Positions 11,659 through 23,366 are shown, counted from the stretch's first letter. The stretch: 64,000 bases of DNA from Episyrphus balteatus (GCF_945859705.1 NC_079136.1:49800094-49864093); one strand, 5' to 3'. Made by a program: numbers and translations. The notes: generated from the letters alone by a model not told the origin.

Positions 11659-12617
11659 CAGGGCCCGGATTTTTATGCAAATGCATATTTTTTTTTTTGA
11701 CAGCCTTAGAAACAAATGAATCAGATAGTTTTTCGAATCAAGAGATTTGCTTTAAAGTTAGCGCATATTTTTGCATATTTTGGTATAAATGCATATTCTG
11801 GCTCAGTGACCATATTTTCACAATAAATGCATATTTTTAGAGCATATTTTAAGAAAAATAAATTTTAAGGACCTTAAACTAATTTCTCCGATAAAACTAT
11901 CTTCATCTGGAAAAGAATACTGTTGAGAACTTGGCAGCACTAAACACAATTCTTTGGGTTTCTCAGTGAGACTATAGTAAAACTATAGGGTTTGAACTCG
12001 CTTAGTAAACAAGTAAGTTTGATGAAGGAAGCAATTTCGAAAATAAATGCAGTAGAGTCTTCAATGGGTCTATTGTCTATTTGGCAGTCTATTTGTAAAA
12101 AAATAGAAAATGTTCTTAAAAAAAACAAAGGATACATAAAAATGAAGAATTTCTCCACCATGATATCCCTAAATGAAAATGAAGAATGCCTGGATAGTCC
12201 ATATTCTATAAGTCTGTGGACTTGGAGAGGTCATTTTCCATGTATAAAAGTTTATTAAAACCAAATCCCAACGGTTTAGTTTTGAAAATTTAAGAAAGCA
12301 TTTCATGATTCATGCTAACAAAACCTTTTTACGAAACTAATGTACTAAGATATTATATAAATGATATATTTTTATTAAACCTAGCTGAATTTAATGTTAA
12401 TTTTGTTTACTATTTGCTGTGAAAACTTTCCATTAATAAAAGACTGAATTATTATTTTTTATTTTATTTAAATTTTTTTTTTTTTACTTTTGTATTGTAC
12501 TGAGTATTTTTGCAGCATATTTTGGATTTATTAAGGCATATTTTAGATTTTTGAAGGCATATTTAGTAATTTTAAGTGCATATTTCGTGTTTTTAGGGCA
12601 TAAAACTCCGGGCCCTA
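11659..12617. mobile_element. hAT element with TGCATATTTT blocks and a transposase relic
   Basis: The inverted ends are AGGGCCCGGATTTTTATGC and GCATAAAACTCCGGGCCCT. The flanks ATCATAAC (11651-11658) and ATTATAAC (12618-12625) agree at 7 of 8 positions, an aged 8-bp duplication. Many GCATATTT-type blocks occur near both ends. A decayed hAT transposase C-terminus lies inside on the + strand (11992-12290). Confidence 0.8.
11992..12290 (+). pseudogene. hAT transposase C-terminal relic, frameshifted
   Basis: The first part reads MKEAISKINAVESSMGLL...GYIKMKNFSTM in one frame. At about 12210 the frame changes, and the stretch from 12213 reads VDLERSFSMYKSLLKPNPNG. This matches the conserved hAT dimerisation signature (ERSFSxYKxxL) of the CGGBP1-like group of insect hAT proteins. 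A stop follows soon after. The N-terminal zinc finger and most of the catalytic region are missing, so it is not functional. Confidence 0.75.
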
Positions 12618-12625
12618 ATTATAAC

Positions 12626-14178
12626 TAATCGCAATAACTTAATTTGATATTTTAGTTTAAGAAGATATACGCTTTTCTTTGTAACAAACCTGTGTGGAGG
12701 AAATTTATTTCATCCTAAAAATACCTATGTATTTTTTAATTTGTACATTTTTTTTCTTTTTAAAGCTAACTTTTGCTTTCAGAGATCACATTTCTTAAAA
12801 TGCGTATTAAGCATATTTATAATTATTATACTATGTTTACTCGGTACTTTTTTAATAGAAAAAAATATTTATGGTTTGATGTTTCCGCAAAAAAAATATA
12901 ATGCTCAGTTTTTTTTTTAAGTGAAGCGCACCAGGCGAGTTCTACCCAAAACACGAATGTGGAAGAAAAATTTCTGAATTATTTTCGTACTTTTAGTATA
13001 GCATAAATAAATTAAGGTACCTTATACGTAAGAATTTTGTAAAAATAAAGGTAATTTTCTCCAAACCGGTCCCTGCGATTTTGATAAAAACATTCAACTG
13101 CAATCGCAATGTAAAATATAGTATGGTCAACGTTGATTCAATTTTGAAAAAAACGAAAAATTATTCCGAAAAACAGTTTAATCAAAGTGGTTTCTGTTTA
13201 TTTTAACTAGGTTCAAGATTCACACAGTGTAGAACGGTTATTAACTCCTAAATTTGTTTAAAATGACAACCTCATTAACTTCAACAGATTTTTTTTAAAC
13301 AAAAGCTTTGATTGTACCTACTAATTAAAAATTAAATATAGAAAAATTATTTTTTTGGATTAAGAAAAATATAAACATATATTTTTTAAATATCAATTTT
13401 TCGAAAACGGGACATATATTTCAAGGCTTAGTATTAGGTCGTGTGTGAATTTGGTTACATTTTTAGCCGAGGATAAGTTTTTGACATTTGTATCTATGTC
13501 TGTTGAATAAAGAATTTATCTTAGCTTTATTTAGTTGTGAGAATTGGGATACATTTTTGAAGTGGCTAAATACTTTCTTAGTTGCAAAACAAAAGAATTA
13601 ATGGTGTATGGAACATTTATAAATATTAACAATTTACAAACAAGCGTTGACCTGTGAATTTTATTTTTTGCGTTTACATTCACTTAAAATTTTTTTTTTC
13701 ATCATCAATAAAAACTGTGTTTTATTTTTCTCGTGATCCAGATCAGATCATTGTATGTATTTATTTGCGAAATAATAACAAAACAAAATCCTTCTTTTAC
13801 TGTAATCTATCGTGCGGCTTAAATGGACTCGTGGAAAGTCAGCATTACTTTCCCAATTTTCTTTCTTTATTTTCAGTTTTTGATTATTTATTAAAAAAAA
13901 TACATCAATCCTTCTGCAAACAATTTTTACTCTGAAGATAAAAGTTTAACCGGCTCCCAGAGCAAGGTAAATGTTTGACAGCTGAAAACTTTTTTCTTTA
14001 AAAAATATATTGTCAAAATTTTAGCTTAATTTAAGCTCCGAAACAAAATCCTCTCGAAAATGCATTTGATATAAGATTTTGGATAGAATTTTTTATGTTA
14101 GCTAAAATTTAGCATATATTTTGAGCACTTGACCATTTTTTTTAAATTATTTTGGAAGTAAGTTTTTTTAATCCTGAC
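12626..14178. other. Unannotated AT-rich interval
   Basis: No exon, RNA gene or terminal repeat was recognised. The open frame at 13654-13935 has no family signature and is dominated by poly(T)-encoded Phe/Leu. Confidence 0.5.
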
Positions 14179-14308
14179 TCTGGTTTATTATTTTTAAAAC
14201 TTATCCCGGTATTGCAGTTTTTAAAAAAGTATAAAAGTTTCCATTGAAGTTAGATAAAAAATTATTACGGTTTGAATTAAAAAAAACAGGGTTTTTCAGA
14301 GCAAAAAA
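14179..14308 (+). mobile_element. Internal fragment of the palindromic mariner-like family
   Basis: Matches the inner arm of the elements at 6743 and 51097, including GTATAAAAGTTTCCA and ACAGGGTTTTTCAGAGC. No terminal repeats are retained. Confidence 0.7.
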
Positions 14309-14903
14309 CCCTTGTATTCATCATAACTTTTTTCTTATAATTTAAGTCAAATAAAGTGCTTTAGCAAAAATGTAGATCTTTTAATTATCTACATTTTATA
14401 CCCTTACAGTTTTCTTGTACAATGCACGGTTTCTGCACTATAGGACTATAGCTCATAATACTCGAGTTATACTCACAGGGTATGAAAATTGTATTTTTGC
14501 TCCCAACACTACAAAAGCATTTATTAGGAGGGGAAATGGTGATTATCTATTGTTTTGGTTTACCATGAACCCAAAAAGTGCAAATTAAACCCAAGCACAA
14601 AAAATATTGTTATTTTTGTCGACCTGTGTTATCGGTTATCTCCAAAGATGAGTTTCACACTCACATGAAGCGACATTTTTAGCATTTATTTTTGTATGCA
14701 CATGCACATGTACGCTTCCTCTTCTTATTTCATTATTATACCTCACTTATCTCAATATGACCTTGATTCCGATTATGACTGGTGAATAATATAAATTTAG
14801 AAAATAGAGATTTTGATTTGTAGTCATTAGAAATTTCATTATATTTGCATTTTTAATTTCAAATTGTTCGGTTGTCTATTAAGAGTATTTAAGAAAAATT
14901 AAA

Positions 14904-16126
14904 ATGAAACAAAATTTTCGAACTGAACCGAGTGAAGGTTTTGGCGTAACTCCAAAAGGATTTGTTAAAGTTTTTCTAAAAAGCAATGAACATTTGCCAC
15001 AGGATATCGATGTAGAAAATAGATTTGGAATTTTTCCTGCAGAAGGAGAAGAATATTTTGATCAAATTCGAAATTTCCAAGTTCGAAAAGATGACGTTTG
15101 GGTGATAACAATGCCAAAAAGTGGTACAACATGGATGTTGGAAATGGTCTGGTTGTTGGCTAATGATTTTAATTATGAAGAAGCTGGGAAAACTGATCAA
15201 AGGGAACGATGTCGCTATGTAGAGTGAGATAATATTTGTAAAATTTCGAAGATGTGATTTTGATTTATTTTTTATTAAGATATGTTGCAATATATCCTTC
15301 ATCTAAATCAATTGAACTGGGTAATAACATGAAATCACCACGTGTTTTAAAATCACATTTACCAATGCATATGTTACCCAAAGGTCTTTGGACTGTTAAA
15401 CCGAGGGTATGTTATAAAAAGATTAAATATTTCTACAAAATCAGAAAATAATTTGAAAAAAAAATTAAGATTGTTTATGTAGCTCGAGATCCTAGAGACA
15501 CAATTGTTTCATACTATCACTTCATGACCGGGCTCGGAATGAAACCTCCTAGCGTTGAGATCTTTGCAAATGATATTATTAATAATAGAACAATCTATAG
15601 CCCATTTTGGTCTCATGTTTTAGAATTTTGGAATATTCGTAATCAACCTAATGTTTATTTTACAAGTTTCGAACGAATGAAAAAAGACATGAAAAATGAG
15701 ATAGTGAAAGTAGGCAAGCTTCTGGGAAAGACTGTGAGCGAGGAACAAATGGATAAGCTTGTTGAGCATTTGAAATTCGATAAAATGAAACGTGAGTATT
15801 AATTTTTTGTATTTTTTTATTATAGCCAACTCAACTTATTTTCCAAATTAATCTAGATAATAATTCTTGCAATAATGTCAAAGAGGTTGCAATTCTTCAA
15901 AGACTTAATGGGATCGAAGAAAAACCTTTAGGGTAATCTTAAACTTTCAGAATATAATTCCATAATTATAACCTCTGATTAAATTTTCAGAGTATTTATT
16001 CGAAGAGGTCAAGTTGGTTCTTATAAAGAAGACTTAAGTAATGATTTGATAAAAATGCTCGATGATTGGACTCAAAAATCACTGAAACCATTCGGAGTTA
16101 CGGCTGAAGAAATTTTGTTTTCATAA
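14904..16126 (+). CDS. Cytosolic sulfotransferase (SULT family), five exons
   Basis: Joins 14904-15223, 15280-15406, 15470-15791, 15857-15932 and 15991-16126, giving 326 residues. All four introns (56, 63, 65, 58 bp) are GT-AG. SULT enzymes transfer sulfate from PAPS to small hydroxyl or amine compounds in the cytosol. The PAPS 5'-phosphosulfate loop is TMPKSGTTW (residues 69-77). The catalytic-base motif is KSHLP (131-135, His133). The 3'-phosphate site is VYVARDPRDTIVSYYHF (151-167, Arg155 and Ser163). The C-terminal nucleotide loop is RRGQVGSYK (286-294), where families usually have RKGxxGDWK. All key residues are present, the length fits the family, and no stop or frameshift interrupts it. 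The acceptor at 15856, not the AG at 15830, keeps exon 4 open. The start has AAA before ATG; a TATA-like AATATAAAT lies near 14787. The substrate cannot be told. Confidence 0.93.
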
Positions 16127-16186
16127 CATTTTTTTTTTTTTTTTATTTTACATCTTTATACTTTTGTATGTATTTATTTATGTTGT

Positions 16187-16192
16187 AATAAA
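16187..16192 (+). promoter_or_regulatory. Poly(A) signal of the sulfotransferase gene
   Basis: AATAAA, 61 bp after the stop codon and followed by AT-rich sequence, is the likely polyadenylation signal. Confidence 0.6.
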
Positions 16193-16287
16193 TATCAATA
16201 TTTTAGTGTTATATTGTTTAAAGGTTAATAATGAAATGAAAAAAAAAAATGATCGAAATCAGAAATTCTTTTTCCAGAAATCAATCT

Positions 16288-16375
16288 TTATTTATTTATT
16301 TATTTATTTCTTCGTTATTTATTTATTTATTTATTAGTTTATTTTTATATTTATTTATTTATTTTTTTTATTTAT
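16288..16375. repeat. (TTTA)n microsatellite
   Basis: Two long runs of TTTA with small interruptions. Confidence 0.85.
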
Positions 16376-16772
16376 CTTACCAAAGTAGATTCGACACTTA
16401 AAATACTCTTTCGTAATTCAAATTCGATCTTTTAACAGATAAAGTATCTATGTTAATAGTTTCTTTTGCAAAAAGAATTTCTGATTTTGTCAGAAACTCT
16501 GGTAGTTACGTATCATTCGAAAGTCCATGGTAAGGTGACGAACAATACGAAACCATACAGAATTAACATGAAGTATGATTGTTCAAAGGAACACAATCGT
16601 CAGAAATGTGTGTTTTGTTACGTTTAATTGGAAAAGATGCTTTGTATGTATGGTATGTGAGTGTACCTACTACACTCATGCTATTCGATTGAATCGGTTC
16701 ATTAAGGATGAAGAATCCTTTGATGTTAGATAAAATTTTGATTTCAATTGGTGGTCTGTACGAATAGAATGA

Positions 16773-17564
16773 GGGTTGGGGTCAAAATTCTGCCGGGGTC
16801 AAAATTCTTTTGTCAAAATTCTGCTTTCAAAATTCTGCTTTTCGAAATTCTGTTTTTCAAAATTCTGTTTTTCAAAATTCTGCTTTTCATAATTCTGCTT
16901 TTCAAAATTCTGCAAAAAATTAAAAAAGGGTTTGGAAAATGTTAAAAAGCGCGCGCTTTTTAACATTTTCCAAACCCTTTTTTAATTTTTTGCAGAATTC
17001 TGTAAAATCATCTCTTTGAAAAATTATCTGCTTATTTGATTACTTACCTACATAATTTGTCATTTTTTATATGCGAATTAATTTTTGTTTTATAAATGAA
17101 TAAATTTGAAAATATTAAGAAAAGGTTTTTAATATTAAACATTTCCGAAAATAACTAAAAATTTATTAATTTATCAAATAAAGATGAATATTCAAAAATT
17201 TGAATAAGAAAAGGAATATACAACATCGGTTCCAATTAGTATACATATTTTATTTGAAAGAAAGTCAGTATATGCATTTCAAAAAATATTTGCGACACTT
17301 AAATAAAAAAATTTAGTAAAGTACCAATGTTGAATTACATTAATGAGGTGTATTTTTCTTTAGCCAGCGCATATGCTATAAAAAAAAAAAAAAACAGAAT
17401 TAGCAGAATTTTTTTGTTCAAATATAATGCTGGCAGAATTCTGAAAAGCAGAATTTTAAAAAGCAGAATTTTGAAAAACAGAATAGAAAAAAAACAGAAT
17501 TTTGAAAAACAGAATTTTCGCTGAAAAAGCAGAATTTTGAAAAGCAGAATTTTGAAGCCAGAAT
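16773..17564. mobile_element. Foldback-type element with TTCTGC repeats, copy 2 (inverted orientation)
   Basis: The left end GGGTTGGGGTCAAAATTCTG is the reverse complement of the right end of the copies at 6618 and 36898. Tandem AAAATTCTGCTTTTC units follow, then a perfect 94-bp palindrome (16906-16999), a roughly 380-bp AT-rich core shared with copy 3, and inverted GCAGAATTTTGAAAA units. The outermost right end (GACCCGATCCC in the others) is lost, and no clear 9-bp duplication remains. Confidence 0.82.
16906..16999. repeat. Perfect 94-bp palindrome
   Basis: Checked base by base around the centre at 16952/16953: 47-bp arms pair without mismatch, with GCGCGCGC at the centre and no spacer. The same palindrome, with one or two changes, is at 37449-37543 in copy 3; only one arm survives in copy 1 (near 9508-9533). 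Confidence 0.9.
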
Positions 17565-17688
17565 GATAGTGTTGGATCAATTAAGATTTGATTTTTTTTT
17601 TTTTGAGATAAATCATGACATGTATGTAAGTATGTATGTATGTATATGTTTACACAATGCACTTAGATACATATGTGTGTGTATATTA

Positions 17689-18325
17689 GGGCGTTCGTTA
17701 TTTTTTAATCAAGTTCCTAAGTGGAAAAACTGTTTTTAAATAATAAAAAAAAAAAAATCCCCTAATTTTTGCAGATTTTTATTTTGACGCTAGATGGCGC
17801 CATAAGAGGGTTAAAGTTTTTTTCTCATTTGAAATAAGTACATGTTGACTTATGAGGCCATTTTTTTAGATATAGCCTTGATGAGGTTCTTTTCTATATT
17901 AAACACCCTTTTCAAAAAGGTATAAACCATTTTTCTAGGACTAGGGGTTTAGTCAGGACATGCATGTCTTTTTTGGGTTTATTGAAAACCCATGATAAAT
18001 AAAATAAAACCTCAAAAAAGATATGCATGTCCTGACTTAACCACTAGTCCTTGAAAAATGGTTTAAAACCTTTTTGAAAAGGGTGTTTAATATAGAAAAG
18101 AACCTCATCAAAAATTTTTACTCTAAGGCTATATCTAAAAAAAATGGCCTCATAAGTCAACATGTAACTATTTCAAATGAGAAAAAAATTTTAACCCTCT
18201 TGGGGTGCCATCTAGCGTCAAAATAGAAATCTGAAAAAATTAGAGGATTTTTTTTTTTATTATTTATAAACAGTTTTTCCCTTTAGGAGCTTGATTCCCG
18301 AAAAAAACCTTAATAACGAACGCCA
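17689..18325. mobile_element. Palindromic MITE with GGGCGTTCGTTATT ends
   Basis: Arms of about 300 bp are inverted repeats of each other, ending GGGCGTTCGTTATT and AATAACGAACGCCA, flanked by TA (17687-17688, 18326-18327). Both arms carry the block GACGCTAGATGGC. The spacer is short, near 18007. The TA flanks suggest a Tc1/mariner-type mechanism; no coding sequence. Confidence 0.75.
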
Positions 18326-18327
18326 TA

Positions 18328-18783
18328 GTATATATGTGTTCATATGTTCCATCATAGTTTCTAAACTACTTATCATAGTTTGACAATTAAAGTATTGTTA
18401 GAAATTTCTTCCTTGTCCGCTTAATATGGGTTATTATATGAAATTCAGTGTGGCGCCCTCCAGTGACAAAAGTCATGAACTTTTTTATTTTTTTTTTTTT
18501 GTAATTCACAGAGCCTATAAAAATACTTTATCACGATATTTTAATCCCAAAATAATTCAAAAATTAGCAATCTCGGGGGAGAGTAGGTACGATAACTTAG
18601 GCGTTTATAATTAATTATGGTTTTTTTTTTTTTGGAGAGTTGTTTAAAGTTCAATTCAATATTTTTTTCTATTTATCTAACCCACTCATCACCATTTAGG
18701 CAGGAGGGAAAATTTTCTTAAAAATTAATTGTGTAAAATCAAAAATAAATATTTAAAAAAAAAACAACGGCAAAACTAACAAT
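18328..18783. other. Unannotated AT-rich interval
   Basis: Nothing recognised. It ends at the left border of the 9-bp satellite. Confidence 0.5.
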
Positions 18784-19777
18784 TGCCTTGTCGCCATGTC
18801 GAATTGTCGCCATGTCGCCTTGTCGCCATGTCGCCATGTCTTCTTGTCGCCTTGTCACCTTGTCCCTTTGTCGCCTTGTCGCCATGTCGCCTTGTCGCCA
18901 TGTCGCCATGTCGCCTTGTCGCCTTGTCGCCATGTCGCCTTGTCGCCATGTCGCCTTGTCGCCATGTCGCCTTGTCGCCATGTCGCCTTGTCGCCATGTC
19001 GCCTTGTCGCCTTGTTGCCATGTCGCCTTGTCGCCTTGTCGCCATGTCGCCTTGTCGCCATGTCGCCTTGTCGCCATGTCGCCATGTCTTCTTGTCGCCT
19101 TGTTGCCATGTCGCCTTGTCGCCTTGTCGCCATGTCGCCTTGTCGATATGTCGCCTTGTCGCCATGTCGCCTTGTCGATATGTCGCCTTGTCGCCATGTC
19201 GCCTTGTCGCCATGTCGCCATGTCGCCATGTCACCATGTCGCCATGTCGCCTTGTCGCCATGTCGCCATGTCTTCTTGTCGCCTTGTCACCTTGTCCCTT
19301 TGTCGCCTTGTCGCCATGTCACCATGTCGCCTTGTCACCTTGTCGCCATGTCGCCATGTCGCCATGTCGCCTTGTCGCCATGTCGCCATGTCGCCATGTC
19401 GCCTTGTCGCCATGTCGCCTTGTCGCCATGTCGCCTTGTCGCCTTGTCGCCATGTCGCCATGTCACCTTGTCGCCATGTCGCCTTGTCGCCATGTCGCCT
19501 TGTCGCCATGTCGCCTTGTCGCCATGTCGCCATGTCACCTTGTCACCATGTCGCCTTGTCGCCATGTCGCCTTGTCGCCATGTCGCCTTGTCGCCATGTC
19601 GTCATGTCGCCTTGTCGCCATGTCGCCATGTCGCCTTGTCGCCATGTCGCCTTGTCGCCATGTCGCCTTGTCGCCATGTCGCCTTGTCGCCATGTCGCCT
19701 TGTCGCCATGTCGCCATGTCGCCTTGTCGCCATGTCGCCTTGTCGCCTTGTCGCCATGTCGCCTTGTCGCCATGTCG
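18784..19777. repeat. 9-bp satellite, TGTCGCCAT / TGTCGCCTT
   Basis: About 110 tandem 9-bp units, mostly TGTCGCCAT and TGTCGCCTT in irregular mixture, with rarer TGTCACCTT, TGTTGCCAT, TGTCTTCTT and TGTCGATAT. Larger blocks recur (for example TGTCTTCTTGTCGCC near 18838, 19086 and 19269). The unit has no stop codon, so several frames on both strands stay open for 80-385 codons (SPCRHVA type). I treat these as non-coding. The array resumes for about 19 bp after the insertion, at 21064-21082. Confidence 0.93.
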
Positions 19778-21063
19778 CACAGTGGTGCCATTTGACGTTT
19801 TTGGCGACAAAATTCATTTGCACGGCCATTTCTGGACGAAAAGTCATGAAATTTGGTACACTGAATGATTATAGTATGGAGAATACGAAAAAGCTGCCAA
19901 CTTTTTTTTATTCAAAATGGCGGCTCCAAAATGGCGGAAAGAATGAGGGTTAAAATAGAATTTTAATTTTCAAAACAGTATATAAGCTAGAAATTGGGCT
20001 AAATTCATGTCAAAAAGGTGTTAGATTTAAGATTTAGAACTCATAGATTCATATTCGTTACAACAAAATCAAAAAAATTGAGAACAAAGTCCAAAAAATG
20101 CCAATTTAGTAAAACACACTTTAAGACCTCTAATTACGCTATTTCATGCATTTTTTTTTAATTTATCACAATTTTGGGATCTCTTCTATTTATGTTTCAT
20201 AAGAAAATTGAAAATATTGGGGTTATATGGTTGCCAACTATGTTTTTAGGTAAATATAAGAAAACATGATATAATGAAAAGTTTCAATGTTCAATAAAAC
20301 TGGGAATTTATTTTTTCCGTAAACCAAAATATACTTTTCTAATAGATTTTAGCGTTTTCAATTCAAATCCGGAGTCAAAAAAAATCTATGACGTCACGTT
20401 TCAAAGATACAAATTAATTTTGATCTGCTTATATCTCGAAAACGTGACGTCATAGATTTTTTTTGACTCCGGATTTGAATTGAAAACGCTAAAATCTATT
20501 AGAAAAGTATATTTTGGTTTACGGAAAAAATAAATTCCCAGTTTTATTGAACATTGAAACTTTTCATTATATCATGTTTTCTTATATTTACTTAAAAACA
20601 TAGTTGGCAACCATATAACCCCAATATTTTCAATTTTCTTATGAAACATAAATAGAAGAGATCCCGAAATTGTGATAAATTAAAAAAAAATGCATGAAAT
20701 AGCGTAATTAGAGGTCTTAAAGTGTGTTTTACTAAGTTGGCATTTTTTGGACTTTGTTCTCAATTTTTTTGATTTTTTTGTAACGAATATGAATCTATGA
20801 GTTCTAAATCTTAAATCTAACACCTTTTTGACATGAATTTAGCCCAATTTCTAGCTTATATACTGTTTTGAAAATTAAAATTCTATTTTAACCCTCATTC
20901 TTTCCGCCATTTTGGAGCCGCCATTTTGAATAAAAAAAAGTTGGCAGCTTTTTCGTATTCTCCATACTATAATCATTCAGTGTACCAAATTTCATGACTT
21001 TTCGTCCAGAAATGGCCGTGCAAATGAATTTTGTCGCCAAAAACGTCAAATGGCACCACTGTG
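19778..21063. mobile_element. Transib-like palindromic element inside the 9-bp satellite
   Basis: It begins CACAGTGGTGCCATTTGACG and ends with the exact reverse complement, flanked by a 5-bp duplication TGTCG (19773-19777, 21064-21068). The arms are about 620 bp each with few mismatches, around a spacer of about 40 bp (20401-20442). A CACWRTG start and 5-bp duplications are hallmarks of Transib, the superfamily related to RAG1. There is no transposase, so it is non-autonomous. The duplication lies in satellite containing the same word, but phase analysis still requires 5 duplicated bases. Confidence 0.8.
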
Positions 21064-21082
21064 TGTCGCCTTGTCGCCATGT

Positions 21083-21630
21083 AGGAAATTTAATTTGTAG
21101 GAAATTTAATTTTTTATAAGAAAAAATGAACAGAAATTTTTTTTACTTTGATCGTCTAGCAGTTCTGTTGTAAAACATCATATCATGTATAAAAATAAAA
21201 AAAACCGATGATAGACCTCTTAAAATTTTTTTTAACGGCTCAAATTTTCACCAAATTTTTTTTTCATCATCCTGAACAAGATTTTCGAAGTAACTTTCAA
21301 AAAAAAAATATTTTTTTTTTTTTGGCCCAGTCTAATATACAATTATTTTTTTTTTAGAATACCATTCATACCTTGGTTGTTGATGTCCATAGGTATCAAA
21401 ATTTTTCACCAAAATCACTTTGAAGTAAAAAAAAAACACTTAGAAAATTGAAAAAAAATTTCGTGTTTAGTTATTCGTTTATTTATTTGTGAGGTGGTAA
21501 AGGGATGCAACAAACAATAAAATTCGCATTTCCAGCCAGAAATAGATAAGAGTTTCACTCAAGTACTTTCTGTAATTATTCATATAATTTAACAACTCTA
21601 TTAATTTGATTTGCTTAAAGTATGAACCAG
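21083..21630. other. Unannotated AT-rich interval
   Basis: Begins with a short direct repeat (GTAGGAAATTTAATTT twice, near 21081-21112). Nothing else recognised. Confidence 0.5.
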
Positions 21631-21633
21631 TTC

Positions 21634-21686
21634 GGGGGGGGGGGGGGCACATGCCCCCGTGCCCCCTCCCCCTGGATCCGCCGTTG
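21634..21686 (-). mobile_element. Solitary hAT-like terminus with G-run/C-run hairpin
   Basis: Read on the minus strand the end is CAACGGCGGATCCAGGGGG, followed inward by G- and C-rich tracts ending in a 14-base run. This is the same layout as the hAT ends at 805, 40458 and 57145. The other end was not found. Confidence 0.55.
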
Positions 21687-23366
21687 ATCGTACACGTCAA
21701 CGCAATTAAAGCAGTTTTCGTTGACGATCACACGACGTGACACTCTTGGGACAGATTGTGACGTCATTTTTACGTCAAAGAGTCAACGCGTTGACCGATT
21801 TCGTTGACCGTGTAATCATAGCTTAAGATTTAAAAATTTTGTCTTAAAAAATATAAGTGAAATTGACGAAGCAAAAACCTGATATTTTCGGCAATATAGG
21901 TACGATTTTTGAAATAGGCACCTACCGATATCTTCTAACCCAATATTCAAAAAAAAAGTTTCAAAACTTTTCTTGTAGAGAAGTTTACGATCAGCATGTT
22001 TAAGTGTTTTAAAGTTACATGTATAGAAAAATCAATATTTTGACTCGGTATGACCCGGTTACGATTGTCTTTTGGATTTTTGGGTACCTATGTGTTTATA
22101 ATATATACTAAAATATTACATTTTTCCGCAGTAAATGTAGGCTATCTTATGTTTTGCCTGTCTGAAAATTAGTGAAAATTTCATTAAGGTACTTACATAA
22201 AATGATTGATACTGAGAAATTCAACTTCTTTTGAATAGAATTTTACCCAACTATAAGCTTCTTATATGTGAACTCTATAGTTATACTTTACAGTACATTT
22301 ATATCGAAACGCTACCACAATAATCGTTTAACAGAAATATTTGTTAGTAATGCAGAAATATGTAAACAGATACCTACTACATCAAAATGTCCTTGCTATT
22401 CCCTTTAGATTATATTCGCACACAAAAATACACACACAAATAAACAAAAATTCTGGGAATGGAACCTCTGCAATTATGCAAATGGCATTCTTCCTAATTG
22501 CCTGTCATAGTAATCCTTTGCTTATAATTCCATTTACTGGGGGTTTAAATTTTCAATTGCTTCGACCGCACCATCATCATCCTCATCATAACCATCACCA
22601 TCGCCAGCAGGAAATCGAATATCCTGAATACTTTGCTTTGCTCTAATGGTTATGTGAATAATGCCATATAACTCACTCTCTATCTCTATCTCCCTCTTTA
22701 TCCTTTTTACTTTGTCGTTTTTGTATTCTTTGAGTAAAAAAAAAAAGAATTTCTAATCCCACAATTTCCATTATCGAAGACTTTGCATCAAAGACCACAT
22801 TGGTTTTTGTTTTACAAATATTACCTTGGCATTAATAGGATTTAGTCAATTAACCAGTCCAGTGGACTTACCAATATGATGTTCCATCTCTAAATGCGGG
22901 CCAAGGATTCTACAGTAGGTACCTACATTGTACAAAGTAGTAGGTCCCTAGCAATAGGTACTTTACCTACAGAGAGTAGGTATTTCGCTTTCGGTATTAT
23001 TCGTATCGAGTTCGAGATTTGTTTGTCGATTGGCTTCGGACTTCGGAAATGAATGCAATTAGTTTATTGAGTTGGAGAGTTTGGATTTGAGCTTCTGATA
23101 GATATAAAATGCTTTAGGCAAAACCATAACTCGTTACTCAGCGGGTTGTTAGCTAATGTTTTCTCGTTGTAACTATTGACAGCAAAAGTTCTGAAATGTT
23201 CCGAAAGCGATGATATTCATCAGGAGATGGTTATTATAGTGCGCTGACTATCAATTTGTATAGGTATGTGATAATTAGACAATTCGCTTGTAACTAATTG
23301 TTGACAGTTGATAATGCCCGAAGTGTGAATTCGTTTTTGTAATTAGAACAGAATTTTTGTTGAGAT
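21687..23366. other. Unannotated interval, possibly host unique sequence
   Basis: It includes a CAT/ATC-rich microsatellite (22569-22606) and a pyrimidine-rich CTCTATCTC stretch (22671-22700). Base composition is less extreme than elsewhere. No exon was supported: the frame at 22341-22646 has no family signature. Confidence 0.5.

Noticed and set aside
15800..15856. Apparent frameshift in sulfotransferase exon 4 making it a pseudogene
   Set aside because: It arises only if the AG at 15830 is used. The acceptor at 15856 restores the frame and gives MKHNNSCNNVKE, which fits the family.
16760..17570. Nine-bp target duplication for foldback copy 2
   Set aside because: AGAATGA is shared by both flanks, but the same word can come from the element's own GCCAGAAT unit and the right tip is missing, so the evidence is not sufficient.
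18783..19953. Open frames of 335-385 codons across the 9-bp array
   Set aside because: All three frames are open, and the frames run into the inverted-repeat element.
11446..21686. The two lone hAT termini (11446 and 21686) as ends of one 10-kb element
   Set aside because: The flanking 8-mers do not match, and the interval contains a host gene and several independent insertions.
22341..22646. 101-codon open frame with a His-rich tail
   Set aside because: The His-rich part is a CAT/ATC microsatellite; the rest has no family signature.
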